Origin: Chlamydiia bacterium
Lineage (GTDB): Bacteria > Chlamydiota > Chlamydiia > Chlamydiales > FEN-1388
Reading direction: 5' to 3'
Length of the DNA: 14,606 bases
Assembly: GCA_028293095.1 (NCBI GenBank)
Contig: JAQGPK010000073.1
Location: 1-14,606 of the forward strand
Shown: positions 1 through 7,780 of the stretch, one piece after another
Numbering within the stretch: the first letter of the stretch is position 1
Layout: the number at the start of each line of letters is the position of its first letter
Position numbers and translations under genes: made by a program
The notes under the pieces: generated by a model
Database searches by the model: none
Told to the model about the DNA's origin: nothing
The model's input: only the letters and a program-made list of their open reading frames with translations

Positions 1-1
1 G

Positions 2-1342
2 ACAACAATTCCTGAAAGATTAAACGGTCTTTCAAAAATTGAAGAAATTCCTAATGACATTTCTCGAAAAGAGAGCAAAAATGTTCTTTTCCTTAATTGC
101 ACTATGGGGGGCTCGCATGTATCTGCAGCAGATGCATTAATCAAATATTCTAAGAAAGATGGCCCAGAAAATCCTTATCGCTACCATATTCGATCACTCA
201 ACGTACCATTAGATGTTCTTTTGCCATGTGATATAGTTCATAATACACTTGGAAAAGTGTTTAGTTATATGAATACAGACTGGCTTTTCAATAAATGCAT
301 GACTCTCGACCATTGCGAAATTATTGCCTTCTTGCGAAAGCTCGCGGGTCAAGGCAAAGCATCTGCAGAGAGCAAAAATGCGCAAAAAGCACTATTAAGA
401 GAAGCAATTCTAAAAGAAAATCCAGATCTCCTTGTCATGACCTACACCTGGCATGCAGAGCCTATTTGTGAACTGGCTCAAGAGCTTGGCATCCCTATCA
501 TGCGTCTTGGCCTCGATTTTGATGTCAGTGGTTTTAAAGATTTCGTAGTACCCCGCCATTTTAAGCTTGTCACATTTACAGACCATCCAAAAACAAAAGC
601 TACAATTGATGGTAATCCAGAATTTTTAACAAAGCATGTAGAGGTCGCAGGTCCTCCACTACGTCCGGAGTTTATGGAAACCTATACACCTGAAAGAATC
701 CAACAAATTCGCCAGGAACGGGGAATTGCGGACGACGAAAAGGTGATCTTCTTTGCAAATGGCGCTCTTGGTATTTGGAGTAAAGTTCCTGAAATGATTG
801 CAGCTTGGAAAAATCCAGGCTGCAAAATACGTTTAATTGTTGTGTGTGGAAGAAACATAGAGTTTGAGAAAGACTTGAAGGTACGTGTAGTACCAAACAT
901 TGTCAATAAAGAACTTATAAAAGTTGACATCCAAGGCTTTACAGAAGCAAAAGGGATGGCAGAGCTCATGCATATCGCCCACCTTTTTATCGGCAAAACA
1001 GGTGGACCTATTTCATCAGAGGCCCTTCACTGCAAAACACGATTTCTCAGTGATGAAACAGGTTATCGACTCGAATGGGAAAAATTCAACACTCAAATGC
1101 TTATTGATCTTCAGTCTGGTGACAGAATGACAAAGCTCAATCAACTCATAGATAAAATCAAAGAGCAGCTCAAACTTCCTAAACCAGATCCCAAAGTATT
1201 CCCGACTGATGAACCCTACTCTGTAAAATATGCCCGTATCATGTCTACTTTAATTAAAGAAGCAGAGCAAGATGAAGAAACTCATAAAAAAAGAGCTGAA
1301 TGGCAAAAATTTACCGAACAGTCAAAGATGATTGCTGTTTAG
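2..1342 (+). CDS. MurG/MGDG-synthase-like glycosyltransferase, 5' partial
   Basis: Predicted GT-B fold glycosyltransferase of the MurG / monogalactosyldiacylglycerol synthase type, which moves a sugar from a nucleotide donor to a lipid-linked acceptor at the cytoplasmic membrane. The frame is open to the left window edge, so the true start is missing. The first in-frame ATG (104) lies inside the N-terminal strand-glycine-loop motif (VLFLNCTMGGSHVSAA), so it cannot be the start. Counting from that ATG, a second Rossmann-like half begins near residue 213 (KVIFFANGALG), and the donor-site motif GKTGGPISSEAL lies at about 297-308, as in MurG and MGDG synthases. The tail from about 345 is charged and helical. 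Acceptor and sugar are unknown; a glycolipid role is inference. It ends 48 bases before def with no clear terminator, so the two may be co-transcribed. Confidence 0.72.
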   Translation, partial: TTIPERLNGLSKIEEIPNDISRKESKNVLFLNCTMGGSHVSAADALIKYSKKDGPENPYRYHIRSLNVPLDVLLPCDIVHNTLGKVFSYMNTDWLFNKCMTLDHCEIIAFLRKLAGQGKASAESKNAQKALLREAILKENPDLLVMTYTWHAEPICELAQELGIPIMRLGLDFDVSGFKDFVVPRHFKLVTFTDHPKTKATIDGNPEFLTKHVEVAGPPLRPEFMETYTPERIQQIRQERGIADDEKVIFFANGALGIWSKVPEMIAAWKNPGCKIRLIVVCGRNIEFEKDLKVRVVPNIVNKELIKVDIQGFTEAKGMAELMHIAHLFIGKTGGPISSEALHCKTRFLSDETGYRLEWEKFNTQMLIDLQSGDRMTKLNQLIDKIKEQLKLPKPDPKVFPTDEPYSVKYARIMSTLIKEAEQDEETHKKRAEWQKFTEQSKMIAV

Positions 1343-1390
1343 AATAAAACCTGCTATATTTAGGGGTAACTTTTTATTATTTGAGAATCT

Positions 1391-1912
1391 ATGAAGCTAC
1401 CCCTTACTTATTATGGCAATCCCATTTTACGGGCAAAAGCAAAGCAAGTTACTGCCATTACTGATGAGATACGAGCATTTGTTAACGACATGCTTGATAC
1501 TATGCGCGAATCCAGTGGCCTCGGAATAGCAGCTCCTCAGGTTGGCAAATCACTAGCCATCTTCATTACAGCTCCGCCAATTGAAGAAGAAGGCAACGAA
1601 TTTAAACAAGCCCCTCCGCAAGTGTTCATTAATCCAAAACTTACAGAGCCAAGTAATGAACTCTGGATCCACAGCGAAGCGTGCCTTTCAATCCCCAAAG
1701 TAAGTGGTGATGTTGCGCGGCCCCTTGAAATTACAGTCACTTGGTTAGATCTGGACGGGAAAGAGTATACAAAGACTTTTCATGGCTGGGCAGCACGCGT
1801 CATCATGCATGAAAATGACCACATTAATGGTGTGCTCTATATTGATCGCATTCCTCCAGAGCAACGTAAAGCAATCGAACCTCAACTTCGGCTTATCAAA
1901 AAGAAGTATTAG
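1391..1912 (+). CDS. def: Peptide deformylase
   Basis: Metalloenzyme that removes the formyl group from the N-terminal methionine of nascent proteins in the cytoplasm. All three family motifs are present: GLGIAAPQ (43-50), EACLS (96-100) with the metal ligand Cys98, and HENDH (140-144) with ligands His140 and His144 and catalytic Glu141. The usual second motif is EGCLS, so Gly97 is replaced by Ala. The length of 173 residues is normal. The phrases MHENDH and GVLYIDR are like those of chlamydial deformylases. The ATG is preceded by only a weak purine stretch (TTGAGAA). It follows the glycosyltransferase gene by 48 bases. A 126-base spacer to the next gene suggests the transcription unit may end here. 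Confidence 0.96.
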   Translation: MKLPLTYYGNPILRAKAKQVTAITDEIRAFVNDMLDTMRESSGLGIAAPQVGKSLAIFITAPPIEEEGNEFKQAPPQVFINPKLTEPSNELWIHSEACLSIPKVSGDVARPLEITVTWLDLDGKEYTKTFHGWAARVIMHENDHINGVLYIDRIPPEQRKAIEPQLRLIKKKY

Positions 1913-2038
1913 TCATAAGTACTCTGATAAGTGAAGCACGATAAATAGTAGAACACTACAGTGAAAATTTGAGTGGCAAACAGCTCTACTCCTGAGAGAT
2001 AACCTTATTTTATACATGATTTAAAAAGGAATTATAAT

Positions 2039-4021
2039 ATGTCTTTATCTATACCCAGTCAGCGCATTGCAAGCATCACAGATAAACTTACCCATCTTCA
2101 TATTGGCAGTACAGTAAATGGGCCAGAGTCTCAAAAAAAGTCGACTACTTCTCATGAAAAGAAGGTCGAATCGGTAAAAGAAAGAGTACTCCTTTCTACT
2201 TCTAGCGCTTCTTCTTATCAAACGCGCTCATTTCAAAAAGCAGCTCCTACCGCTAACTCTTATAAAAGCCCAGCTTCCCTTACAATTGCACTCAAGAGCG
2301 CCTCATCAGAAAATGAAATTTTCGAAATTTGGAAGAAAAATCAACAAAAGTATGATACAGCTCATATCGCTTGTACCTTCAATCGCTTATCACACCTCGG
2401 AGTATCTGAGAGGAATTATGGAGTTTTCGATGATCTTTATAAAATTCTTCTTAAAAACGTTAAAAATTTAAGAGCCACACAAATTGCTATAATCGCTAAT
2501 GCTTTTGCAAAATTGGACTGCAGTTATAAAGAATTATTTAAATTGTTTGAAGAACTTATCATACACTCTGTCGAAGCATCTGCCCTTTTAACAGATCTTA
2601 AACCGCAAGAGCTCGCCAATATCGCAAATGCTTTTGCGAAATTTGGCTTTGGTAGCGAAGCACTATTTACCGTTTTAGGACAAGAGGTACTCAAACGCGA
2701 CTTAAGAGGTTTTAAACCACAAGATCTTGCTGTTATCGCACATGCCTTTGCGAAGCTTGGTTTTGGCTCAGCACAACTATTTACTGCTTTAGAGCAAGGG
2801 ATACTCAAAAGTAACTTAAGAGATTTTGAACCAGTAGAACTTGCTAATATTGCCAATGCCTTTGCAAAAACTGGTTTTGGCTCAGCACAACTATTTATAG
2901 CCTTAGAAAAAGACATACTTAATAGGAAGTTGAATGATTTTAGCCCTCAACATCTTGCCAATATTGCTTGGTCGCTTGTTGTGAGTGGACACCATACATC
3001 TCCCCTTTTAGGTGCTATTATTACTTTTGTTTCTGAAAAAGTAGAGGAAAGAAACAATCTTAATATTATTTTTGTTTCTGGAAAAGTAGAGAAAAGAAAC
3101 AATCTTAAATTTAAAGAACTTTTTTTAGAAAGAGAGCGCACTCAATTTTTACAAGTGTACACGGCTCTTAGTTTTACTAAAGCACAAAAGAGTTTTGCTT
3201 GGGGAAGCACGCTCGTCCAACTAGTACAAGAAACCGATAGTAACCTGCAAGTTACGAAACAGGTTCCCCCCTCTACTCATTTTCATCTGAGTATTGCAAA
3301 AGCCCTTTCTCGACTTGGTATCAAATACGAGAACGAAAAATACGTGAAAGGCTTTTTTATAGACATTTTGGCTGATATTCAAGGCAGTAAAATTGCCATC
3401 GATGCTAATGGACTTTTTCATTATCATCAAAACAGTCATACACTTGACGGCCAAAGTCGGTTTAAAATGTGGTATCTTGAACAAGAAGGGTATCCACTTT
3501 CTATAGTCCCCTATTGGGAATGGGATGCGCTGAAAGGCGACAGTCATCGAGAAGATAAGTACATGACCTCGCTTATAGCCACCATACAATCACGCCCTAT
3601 GCTTCAACTAGAGGAAAAGAGACTTCAAAAACCTACAAAACGGCCTACAAGTCAAATGAGAGTAGTTGAAGTAAAGCAAATCCAAAAGATGCTCGAGCCA
3701 AACCCAGCAGAAAAACCCGCATCTGTATCTGTATCTACTACTCCCTCGAAAATACCAACACTGAACGTACATCAGAAGATAAAAGTAAAGCCTGCACAAA
3801 AGAAAATAAAAGCAAAAAAGAAACCTTTGATATCTACCACGGATCAGAAAGTATCAAAATTAAAAGTTCAATCTAGAGCCATTTTACCTAAAACATCTCT
3901 GACAGGTTCTCTAAAATCCAAGTGTCTACCCTATCTCTACCCTATTATCAATACAGTTGCTTGCCATGTATTGACTTGGGTATTTATGAAAGTAACATCA
4001 GAGTCATACCAAAGTAAGTAA
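2039..4021 (+). CDS. OPR-like repeat and RAP-domain protein
   Basis: A 660-residue protein built like eukaryotic organellar RNA-binding factors. Residues 1-80 are Ser/Thr/Lys-rich. Residues about 107-320 hold helical repeats with the core LANIANAFAKxGFGS. Units starting at residues 187, 225, 263 and 301 are exactly 38 residues apart, with degenerate copies near 107 and 146. This fits octotricopeptide (OPR) repeats better than 35-residue PPRs. Residues about 412-498 match a RAP domain: an H..IAKALSRLGI lead-in, FFIDILAD, KIAIDANGLFHYH, and the closing PYWEWDAL. RAP is usually C-terminal; here about 160 residues follow, Lys-rich (528-625), ending in a hydrophobic stretch (629-650). AAGGA lies 10 bases before the ATG. 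The family suggests RNA binding or processing; the target, and whether it acts in the bacterium or the host, are unknown. A hairpin terminator follows. Confidence 0.85.
   Translation: MSLSIPSQRIASITDKLTHLHIGSTVNGPESQKKSTTSHEKKVESVKERVLLSTSSASSYQTRSFQKAAPTANSYKSPASLTIALKSASSENEIFEIWKKNQQKYDTAHIACTFNRLSHLGVSERNYGVFDDLYKILLKNVKNLRATQIAIIANAFAKLDCSYKELFKLFEELIIHSVEASALLTDLKPQELANIANAFAKFGFGSEALFTVLGQEVLKRDLRGFKPQDLAVIAHAFAKLGFGSAQLFTALEQGILKSNLRDFEPVELANIANAFAKTGFGSAQLFIALEKDILNRKLNDFSPQHLANIAWSLVVSGHHTSPLLGAIITFVSEKVEERNNLNIIFVSGKVEKRNNLKFKELFLERERTQFLQVYTALSFTKAQKSFAWGSTLVQLVQETDSNLQVTKQVPPSTHFHLSIAKALSRLGIKYENEKYVKGFFIDILADIQGSKIAIDANGLFHYHQNSHTLDGQSRFKMWYLEQEGYPLSIVPYWEWDALKGDSHREDKYMTSLIATIQSRPMLQLEEKRLQKPTKRPTSQMRVVEVKQIQKMLEPNPAEKPASVSVSTTPSKIPTLNVHQKIKVKPAQKKIKAKKKPLISTTDQKVSKLKVQSRAILPKTSLTGSLKSKCLPYLYPIINTVACHVLTWVFMKVTSESYQSK
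2597..3052 (+). repeat. Tandem 114-bp (38-codon) OPR-like repeat units
   Basis: Four in-frame units begin at 2597, 2711, 2825 and 2939. Units 2 and 3 are also alike at DNA level: the 25-base stretch starting at 2759 recurs identically at 2873, 114 bases later. Unit 4 keeps only the first third (SPQHLANIA) and then diverges. The DNA similarity indicates fairly recent unit duplication, as in modular repeat proteins that gain specificity by adding repeats. Confidence 0.85.
3026..3115 (+). repeat. 45-bp in-frame tandem duplication
   Basis: Two adjacent 45-base copies (3026-3070 and 3071-3115) encode FVSEKVEERNNLNII and FVSGKVEKRNNLKFK. They lie between the repeat array and the RAP lead-in and lengthen the linker by 15 residues. 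The copies differ at a few bases, so the event is recent but not immediate. Confidence 0.85.
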
Positions 4022-4063
4022 TAGCTAGAATTGGTATGTCTGTAAGTTTTATTTTGGTGGTAG

Positions 4064-4092
4064 ATAAGTGCACGCTTTAAAGGTGCACTTAT
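4064..4092 (+). terminator. Hairpin between convergent genes
   Basis: A perfect 10-bp inverted repeat, ATAAGTGCAC (4064-4073) and GTGCACTTAT (4083-4092), has a 9-base loop. It lies 42 bases after the stop of the OPR-RAP gene and 15 bases beyond the secG stop on the other strand. The right side is T-rich (TTATTTAGT) but lacks a long T run. It could end transcription from both sides; the plus strand looks better served. Confidence 0.6.
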
Positions 4093-4107
4093 TTAGTATG
4101 AAATTGA

Positions 4108-4395
4108 CTATTCAGTGATTTCTACAGGTTCTGCTTTCTGAATATATTGACGGTCAAGACTTGCTGTCCAAAAAGAAAGAATCACGCAGCTTGCAACAAA
4201 AGCAACTGCAAAATAGGCTGTAACCTTCTTGAGGATATCAGGTGTTGCTGTTCCGAAGAGTGAATCTGAGGACTCGCCACCACCAAAGGATGCGCCTAGT
4301 CCACCACCCTTGCCCTCTTGAATCAAAATTGTCACGCAAAGCAAAAAGCAGAGAAACAAAAATAGAAAAATGGCAATCGAATACAAAAAACTCAT
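4108..4395 (-). CDS. secG: Protein translocase subunit SecG
   Basis: Small inner-membrane subunit of the SecYEG channel, which assists SecA-driven export. The 95-residue protein has the family pattern: transmembrane helix 1 (about 4-24), the conserved loop IQEGKGGGLGASFGGG (25-40), and transmembrane helix 2 (about 58-77). The tail is short and acidic. The ATG overlaps the tpiA stop codon by one base (TAATG), so translation is probably coupled to tpiA. It is the last gene of its minus-strand unit and faces the OPR-RAP gene across a shared terminator. Confidence 0.95.
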   Translation of the reverse strand: MSFLYSIAIFLFLFLCFLLCVTILIQEGKGGGLGASFGGGESSDSLFGTATPDILKKVTAYFAVAFVASCVILSFWTASLDRQYIQKAEPVEITE

Positions 4396-5198
4396 TATTC
4401 ACCTTTAGCTAAAGAATCGTTAGAACTAGCACTATTTTGACAAAGTTGGATGATTTTAGCAAATGATTCTGGATGAAGGGAAGCAGAACCTATCAAAAGA
4501 CCATCAATATTAGGTTGATTCAAAAAATCTTTCGAGTTTTCGGAGGTTACAGAGCCTCCATATAGAAGAGGCGTCCGATCAGCTACTTCTGCATCAAACA
4601 AGGAAGCTAATGTCTCTCTACAAAAACTCTGTATTTCTTCAGCGATTTCGCTTGTTGCAGCTTTTCCAGAGCCAATTGCCCAAACAGGCTCATAGGCAAC
4701 AATCAGCTTTTTAGCAAGCTCTCTATCTACGCCATTCAAGCAAGCAGTCAGCTGCTCTTTGAGAACTTCCTGAGTTCTTCCTTCTTCGCGCTCTTCAAAA
4801 GTCTCACCGATACATAAGATAGGCTCAAGATCAGACTGCAAAGCTCTTTTAACTTTTCGGTTAATAAAGGCGTTATCTTCTTTAAAAACACGTCTTCTCT
4901 CTGAGTGACCAAGGAGTACAAAAGAAGCCCCGGCATCTTTCACCATTAAGGCAGCCACTTCCCCAGTAAACGCGCCCTCTGTGGCATCATTCATATTTTG
5001 CGCGCCAATTGAGATATGCAGCTCTTTTGCTTTATCCGCCATAAGTTTAATAGCCGTAAAAGGTACTGCCAGATAGACGTTGCAATTTGCGTTTGCTACA
5101 ATAGGCGAAAGCTCATCAATAAAGTGAAGTGCCTGATCAATTGTTTTGTACATCTTCCAATTACCGCAAATCACACGACGTCTTGTCACTTGCTCCAT
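4395..5198 (-). CDS. tpiA: Triosephosphate isomerase
   Basis: Glycolytic enzyme that interconverts dihydroxyacetone phosphate and glyceraldehyde 3-phosphate. The TIM-barrel signatures are intact. Counting from the ATG at 5198, the catalytic residues are Lys15 in GNWKMYK, His98 in LLGHSERR and Glu170 in AYEPVWAIG, followed by the phosphate-gripping loop and LYGGSV. Length (267 residues) is close to the family norm. An in-frame GTG at 5204 would add two residues, but GGTG at a suitable distance favours the ATG. A TATAAT lies about 27 bases upstream. The gene is divergent from xseA and overlaps secG by one base, so tpiA-secG is one operon. Confidence 0.97.
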   Translation of the reverse strand: MEQVTRRRVICGNWKMYKTIDQALHFIDELSPIVANANCNVYLAVPFTAIKLMADKAKELHISIGAQNMNDATEGAFTGEVAALMVKDAGASFVLLGHSERRRVFKEDNAFINRKVKRALQSDLEPILCIGETFEEREEGRTQEVLKEQLTACLNGVDRELAKKLIVAYEPVWAIGSGKAATSEIAEEIQSFCRETLASLFDAEVADRTPLLYGGSVTSENSKDFLNQPNIDGLLIGSASLHPESFAKIIQLCQNSASSNDSLAKGE

Positions 5199-5224
5199 AG
5201 ACACACCATTTTAGTTTAAAATCC

Positions 5225-5230
5225 ATTATA
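5225..5230 (-). promoter_or_regulatory. Candidate -10 box of the tpiA-secG operon
   Basis: The minus strand reads TATAAT exactly, in the 60-base gap between the divergent tpiA and xseA genes. No good -35 hexamer is visible at 16-18 bases (TACCTA at 17). Transcription would start near 5218, giving a leader of roughly 20 bases. It is AT-rich DNA, so a chance match is possible. Confidence 0.45.
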
Positions 5231-5264
5231 TGCAAAAACTGCTCCAATAGGTAGCATATTCTTT

Positions 5265-6605
5265 ATGAACGCTAAAAATCCAACAACGCCAGAAGTCCTT
5301 ACCGTATCAGAGCTCACCCAAGCTATCAAGGTGCAGCTTGAAAGTTGCTTTTCGCATATTCTCATGAAAGGGGAAATTTCTAATCTCAAGCTACAGTCCT
5401 CGGGACACATGTACTTTTCGCTTAAGGATGAACATGCTCAAATTGCCTGCGTGATGTTTCGCCAGGATCTTCTAAAAGTGCGAGTTCCACTCAAAGTTGG
5501 CGACCAAGTTGTCGTAAAAGCTGAGATGAATGTCTATCCAGCGAAAGGCAATTATCAACTGATTGTCAAAGAGATTTCGCTCGTAGGTCTTGGTGAGCTT
5601 TTACTTAAACTCGAGCTTTTAAAACAAAAGCTCTATCAATTAGGCTATTTTGCACCTGAGAAGAAAAAGCCCCTGCCCCACTTCCCAAAGCGTATTGGCA
5701 TTGTAACAAGTCCAACCGGCGCTGTCATTCGAGATATCATTAACGTTCTATCGCGTAGACTGAAAGGCTTTCATCTCATTTTAAATCCGGTCCGCGTACA
5801 AGGTGATGGCGCTGCGGCTGAAATTGCCCAAGCTATTGATCAATTCAACCAAAGCAAGCTAGTAGATGTGATTATTGTTTGTCGAGGTGGTGGCAGTGTT
5901 GAAGATCTTATGCCATTTAATGATGAAAGAGTCGCGGAAGCTATTTTTAGAAGTGTAATCCCGATCATTTCAGCTGTGGGCCATGAAACTGACACCTCCA
6001 TTTCTGACTTTGTTGCAGATATCAGAGCGCCCACTCCATCAGCTGCAGCTGAAATTGTAAGCTATGAAACTGCAGAACTTCTCGGGCAACTTACAAAATG
6101 CAGACGTCAGATGCAGCAGCATCTCATCAAAAATGTCTCCAAATCACGCTCTGACCTCACACGTATTTTAAGGCAGCCACTCTTTACCTCAAGTCTTGCG
6201 CTTTTGGCGCCCTCTATGCAACGTCTAGATGGCTATAAAGAGTACTTAGATCAGAACATGCATCATCTTTTACAAAAAGCGCGCCAAGATTTTCAGCGCA
6301 TTAAACGATCCATCGAACTTTTAAAACCAGAACGACGCATTCAAGAAAATGCCCTTCATTTGAAGCAAATCGATAAGGCAATCCATACTACCATGCAACG
6401 CATCATTGTCTTATCCAAGCGAGACCTTGAACAGCTCATTGCCCATCTCAGTTCATTGAATCCAAAATCTGTTCTTCAAAAAGGATACAGTATTCTCTTT
6501 CATCAAAAAGATGGACACGTTATAACCTCCATAAAAGCAGTTAAAGCGGGAGATCCTGTGCGTGCTCTCCTCTCTGACGGCGAAGTAACCGCTCAAATTA
6601 CATAA
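5265..6605 (+). CDS. xseA: Exodeoxyribonuclease VII large subunit
   Basis: Catalytic subunit of exonuclease VII, which degrades single-stranded DNA from both ends to short oligonucleotides in repair. The 446-residue protein has an N-terminal OB-fold (about 11-107), then the nuclease domain with IGIVTSPTGAVIRDI (144-158), CRGGGSVEDLMPFNDE (206-221), SAVGHETD (236-243) and ADIRAPTPSAAAE (251-263). A long coiled-coil region follows (about 270-400), and a short C-terminal segment starts with the family phrase VLQKGYSI. The gene starts the xseA-xseB-nadK unit and is divergent from tpiA. Only a weak AGG about 13 bases before the ATG is visible as a ribosome site. Confidence 0.97.
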   Translation: MNAKNPTTPEVLTVSELTQAIKVQLESCFSHILMKGEISNLKLQSSGHMYFSLKDEHAQIACVMFRQDLLKVRVPLKVGDQVVVKAEMNVYPAKGNYQLIVKEISLVGLGELLLKLELLKQKLYQLGYFAPEKKKPLPHFPKRIGIVTSPTGAVIRDIINVLSRRLKGFHLILNPVRVQGDGAAAEIAQAIDQFNQSKLVDVIIVCRGGGSVEDLMPFNDERVAEAIFRSVIPIISAVGHETDTSISDFVADIRAPTPSAAAEIVSYETAELLGQLTKCRRQMQQHLIKNVSKSRSDLTRILRQPLFTSSLALLAPSMQRLDGYKEYLDQNMHHLLQKARQDFQRIKRSIELLKPERRIQENALHLKQIDKAIHTTMQRIIVLSKRDLEQLIAHLSSLNPKSVLQKGYSILFHQKDGHVITSIKAVKAGDPVRALLSDGEVTAQIT

Positions 6606-6615
6606 AGAAAATAGT

Positions 6616-6873
6616 ATGGCAGCATCAGTTGAACTCCCTCTAGAAAAGGCATTCGAAAGACTCGAGGCCATCTTAGAAACTATGAACTCTGGCCATGTTA
6701 GCCTAGAGGAATCTTTGAAACTCTATGAAGAAGCAGATCGTCTGATTGTGCAGTGCAATCGAACACTCTCCTCTGCTGAGAAGAAGATTGAAATGCTTAT
6801 GAAAAATAGAGCAGGTGAGCTGCAGATTGGAGCAGATGGCAAGCCGCTTACCCAAGATATGTCATCTTTATGA
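6616..6873 (+). CDS. xseB: Exodeoxyribonuclease VII small subunit
   Basis: Small helical partner that binds the coiled-coil region of XseA in exonuclease VII. At 85 residues it is the usual size. The family core is clear: LEKAFERLEAILETMNSG, then LEESLKLYEEADRLI, then a helix ending in AEKKIEML. It begins 10 bases after xseA, which fits the need for several small subunits per large one. Its TGA stop overlaps the next ATG (ATGA, 6870-6873), so nadK is likely coupled to it. Confidence 0.95.
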   Translation: MAASVELPLEKAFERLEAILETMNSGHVSLEESLKLYEEADRLIVQCNRTLSSAEKKIEMLMKNRAGELQIGADGKPLTQDMSSL

Positions 6874-7712
6874 TCATCGCGCTCTTTCCAAATCTTTCAA
6901 AACCGCAAGCGATGCCGCTTGCACTCGATGTCTGTAAATTTCTGACTGCAAACGGAATTACAGTCGTTGTTGATGATACAGAAGCCTCCCAATTAAAAGC
7001 GGCCCCTCTCTCCTCTTGTACTCTCTCTGACATTGACTTTATGATCTCCTTAGGTGGTGATGGTTCTATCCTTCGTCTTGTGCATCGCTATCCAGAAATT
7101 CAGGCACCTATCATTGGCATTAATCTAGGAAGCCTCGGCTTTTTAGCTGATATCCCAATTACTGAAGTTACCCCCTCTCTCCAACAAATTATTTCCGGAA
7201 ATTATAAAATACAAAACCGAATGGTGATTACAGGCGAAACAAACCAAGGTGATACTTGCTTTGCCGTCAATGAAATGGTCATCCATAGAGGCAAAAATCC
7301 GAGCTTAATAGACCTTGCAGTCTATGTAGATGGCAGCTTTTTAAACACTTTCTCAGCAGACGGTATCATTATTGCAACGCCTAGTGGATCAACTGCTTAC
7401 TCGTTGTCTGCAGGCGGGCCTATTCTCACTCCCGATCTCGAAGCGTGCGTCATCACGCCGATCTGCCCACATACAACATCCTGCGCGCCAATTGTCCTCA
7501 TGCCAAAAAGTGAAATTCAAGTGCAGTATTTAAACCAAAATTTACCTGTAGAGATCATCTACGATGGAATCTGCAGCTTCACGATGAAAACAGGTGATAC
7601 CTTTTGTATTCGTCGTTCAAAAGAGCAGTTTAAGTTGATTAATCTTCCGGTGCATGATTACTTCTCAACACTCCGCACCAAGCTCAACTGGAGCGGGACC
7701 TTAAAATCTTAA
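6870..7712 (+). CDS. nadK: NAD kinase
   Basis: Cytoplasmic enzyme that phosphorylates NAD to NADP, the only known source of NADP in most bacteria. The 280-residue protein shows GGDGSILR (62-69) with catalytic Asp64, the NE pair (134-135), and ATPSGSTAYSLSAGGPI (169-185), where the usual TPTGSTAY has Ser for Thr. A later ITPICPH block is also family-typical. The start overlaps the xseB stop by four bases, with no ribosome site of its own, so translational coupling is likely. In Chlamydia xseB is followed by dxs, so nadK at this place is a lineage difference. It converges on rnhB. Confidence 0.96.
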   Translation: MIIALFPNLSKPQAMPLALDVCKFLTANGITVVVDDTEASQLKAAPLSSCTLSDIDFMISLGGDGSILRLVHRYPEIQAPIIGINLGSLGFLADIPITEVTPSLQQIISGNYKIQNRMVITGETNQGDTCFAVNEMVIHRGKNPSLIDLAVYVDGSFLNTFSADGIIIATPSGSTAYSLSAGGPILTPDLEACVITPICPHTTSCAPIVLMPKSEIQVQYLNQNLPVEIIYDGICSFTMKTGDTFCIRRSKEQFKLINLPVHDYFSTLRTKLNWSGTLKS

Positions 7713-7766
7713 CATACATTCTGTATCTGAACATATGTACTGGTATCGTGCGATAAATATGTTAAG
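7708..7766. repeat. Inverted repeat at the nadK/rnhB convergence
   Basis: A perfect 9-bp inverted repeat, CTTAACATA (7708-7716) and TATGTTAAG (7758-7766), includes the nadK stop codon. Inside lie a second pair, AACATAT (7730-7736) and ATATGTT (7757-7763), and a small TATC-GTGC-GATA hairpin. These can only form alternately. No T run follows on either strand. It may help end transcription between the convergent genes, but this is weak. Confidence 0.35.
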
Positions 7767-7780
7767 GATAGGTCCCAATA

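Noticed and set aside
104..106. ATG at 104 as the start of the glycosyltransferase
   Set aside because: It falls inside the conserved strand-glycine-loop, and the frame is open with sensible sequence to the window edge.
1913..2038. Promoter or riboswitch before the OPR-RAP gene
   Set aside because: Apart from the AAGGA ribosome site I see only a weak TATACA and no -35 partner or defined structure.
2524..2916. 130-codon minus-strand open frame with repeated AKAFAILASS-like units
   Set aside because: It is the antisense reflection of the OPR repeat units; its periodicity comes from the real gene.
2597..2938. Pentatricopeptide or tetratricopeptide repeats
   Set aside because: The period is 38 residues, not 35 or 34, and the LANIANAFAK core with a RAP domain fits OPR/FAST-type repeats better.
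2597..3052. CRISPR-like or satellite array
   Set aside because: The 114-base units are contiguous, in frame and protein-coding, with no short repeat/spacer alternation.
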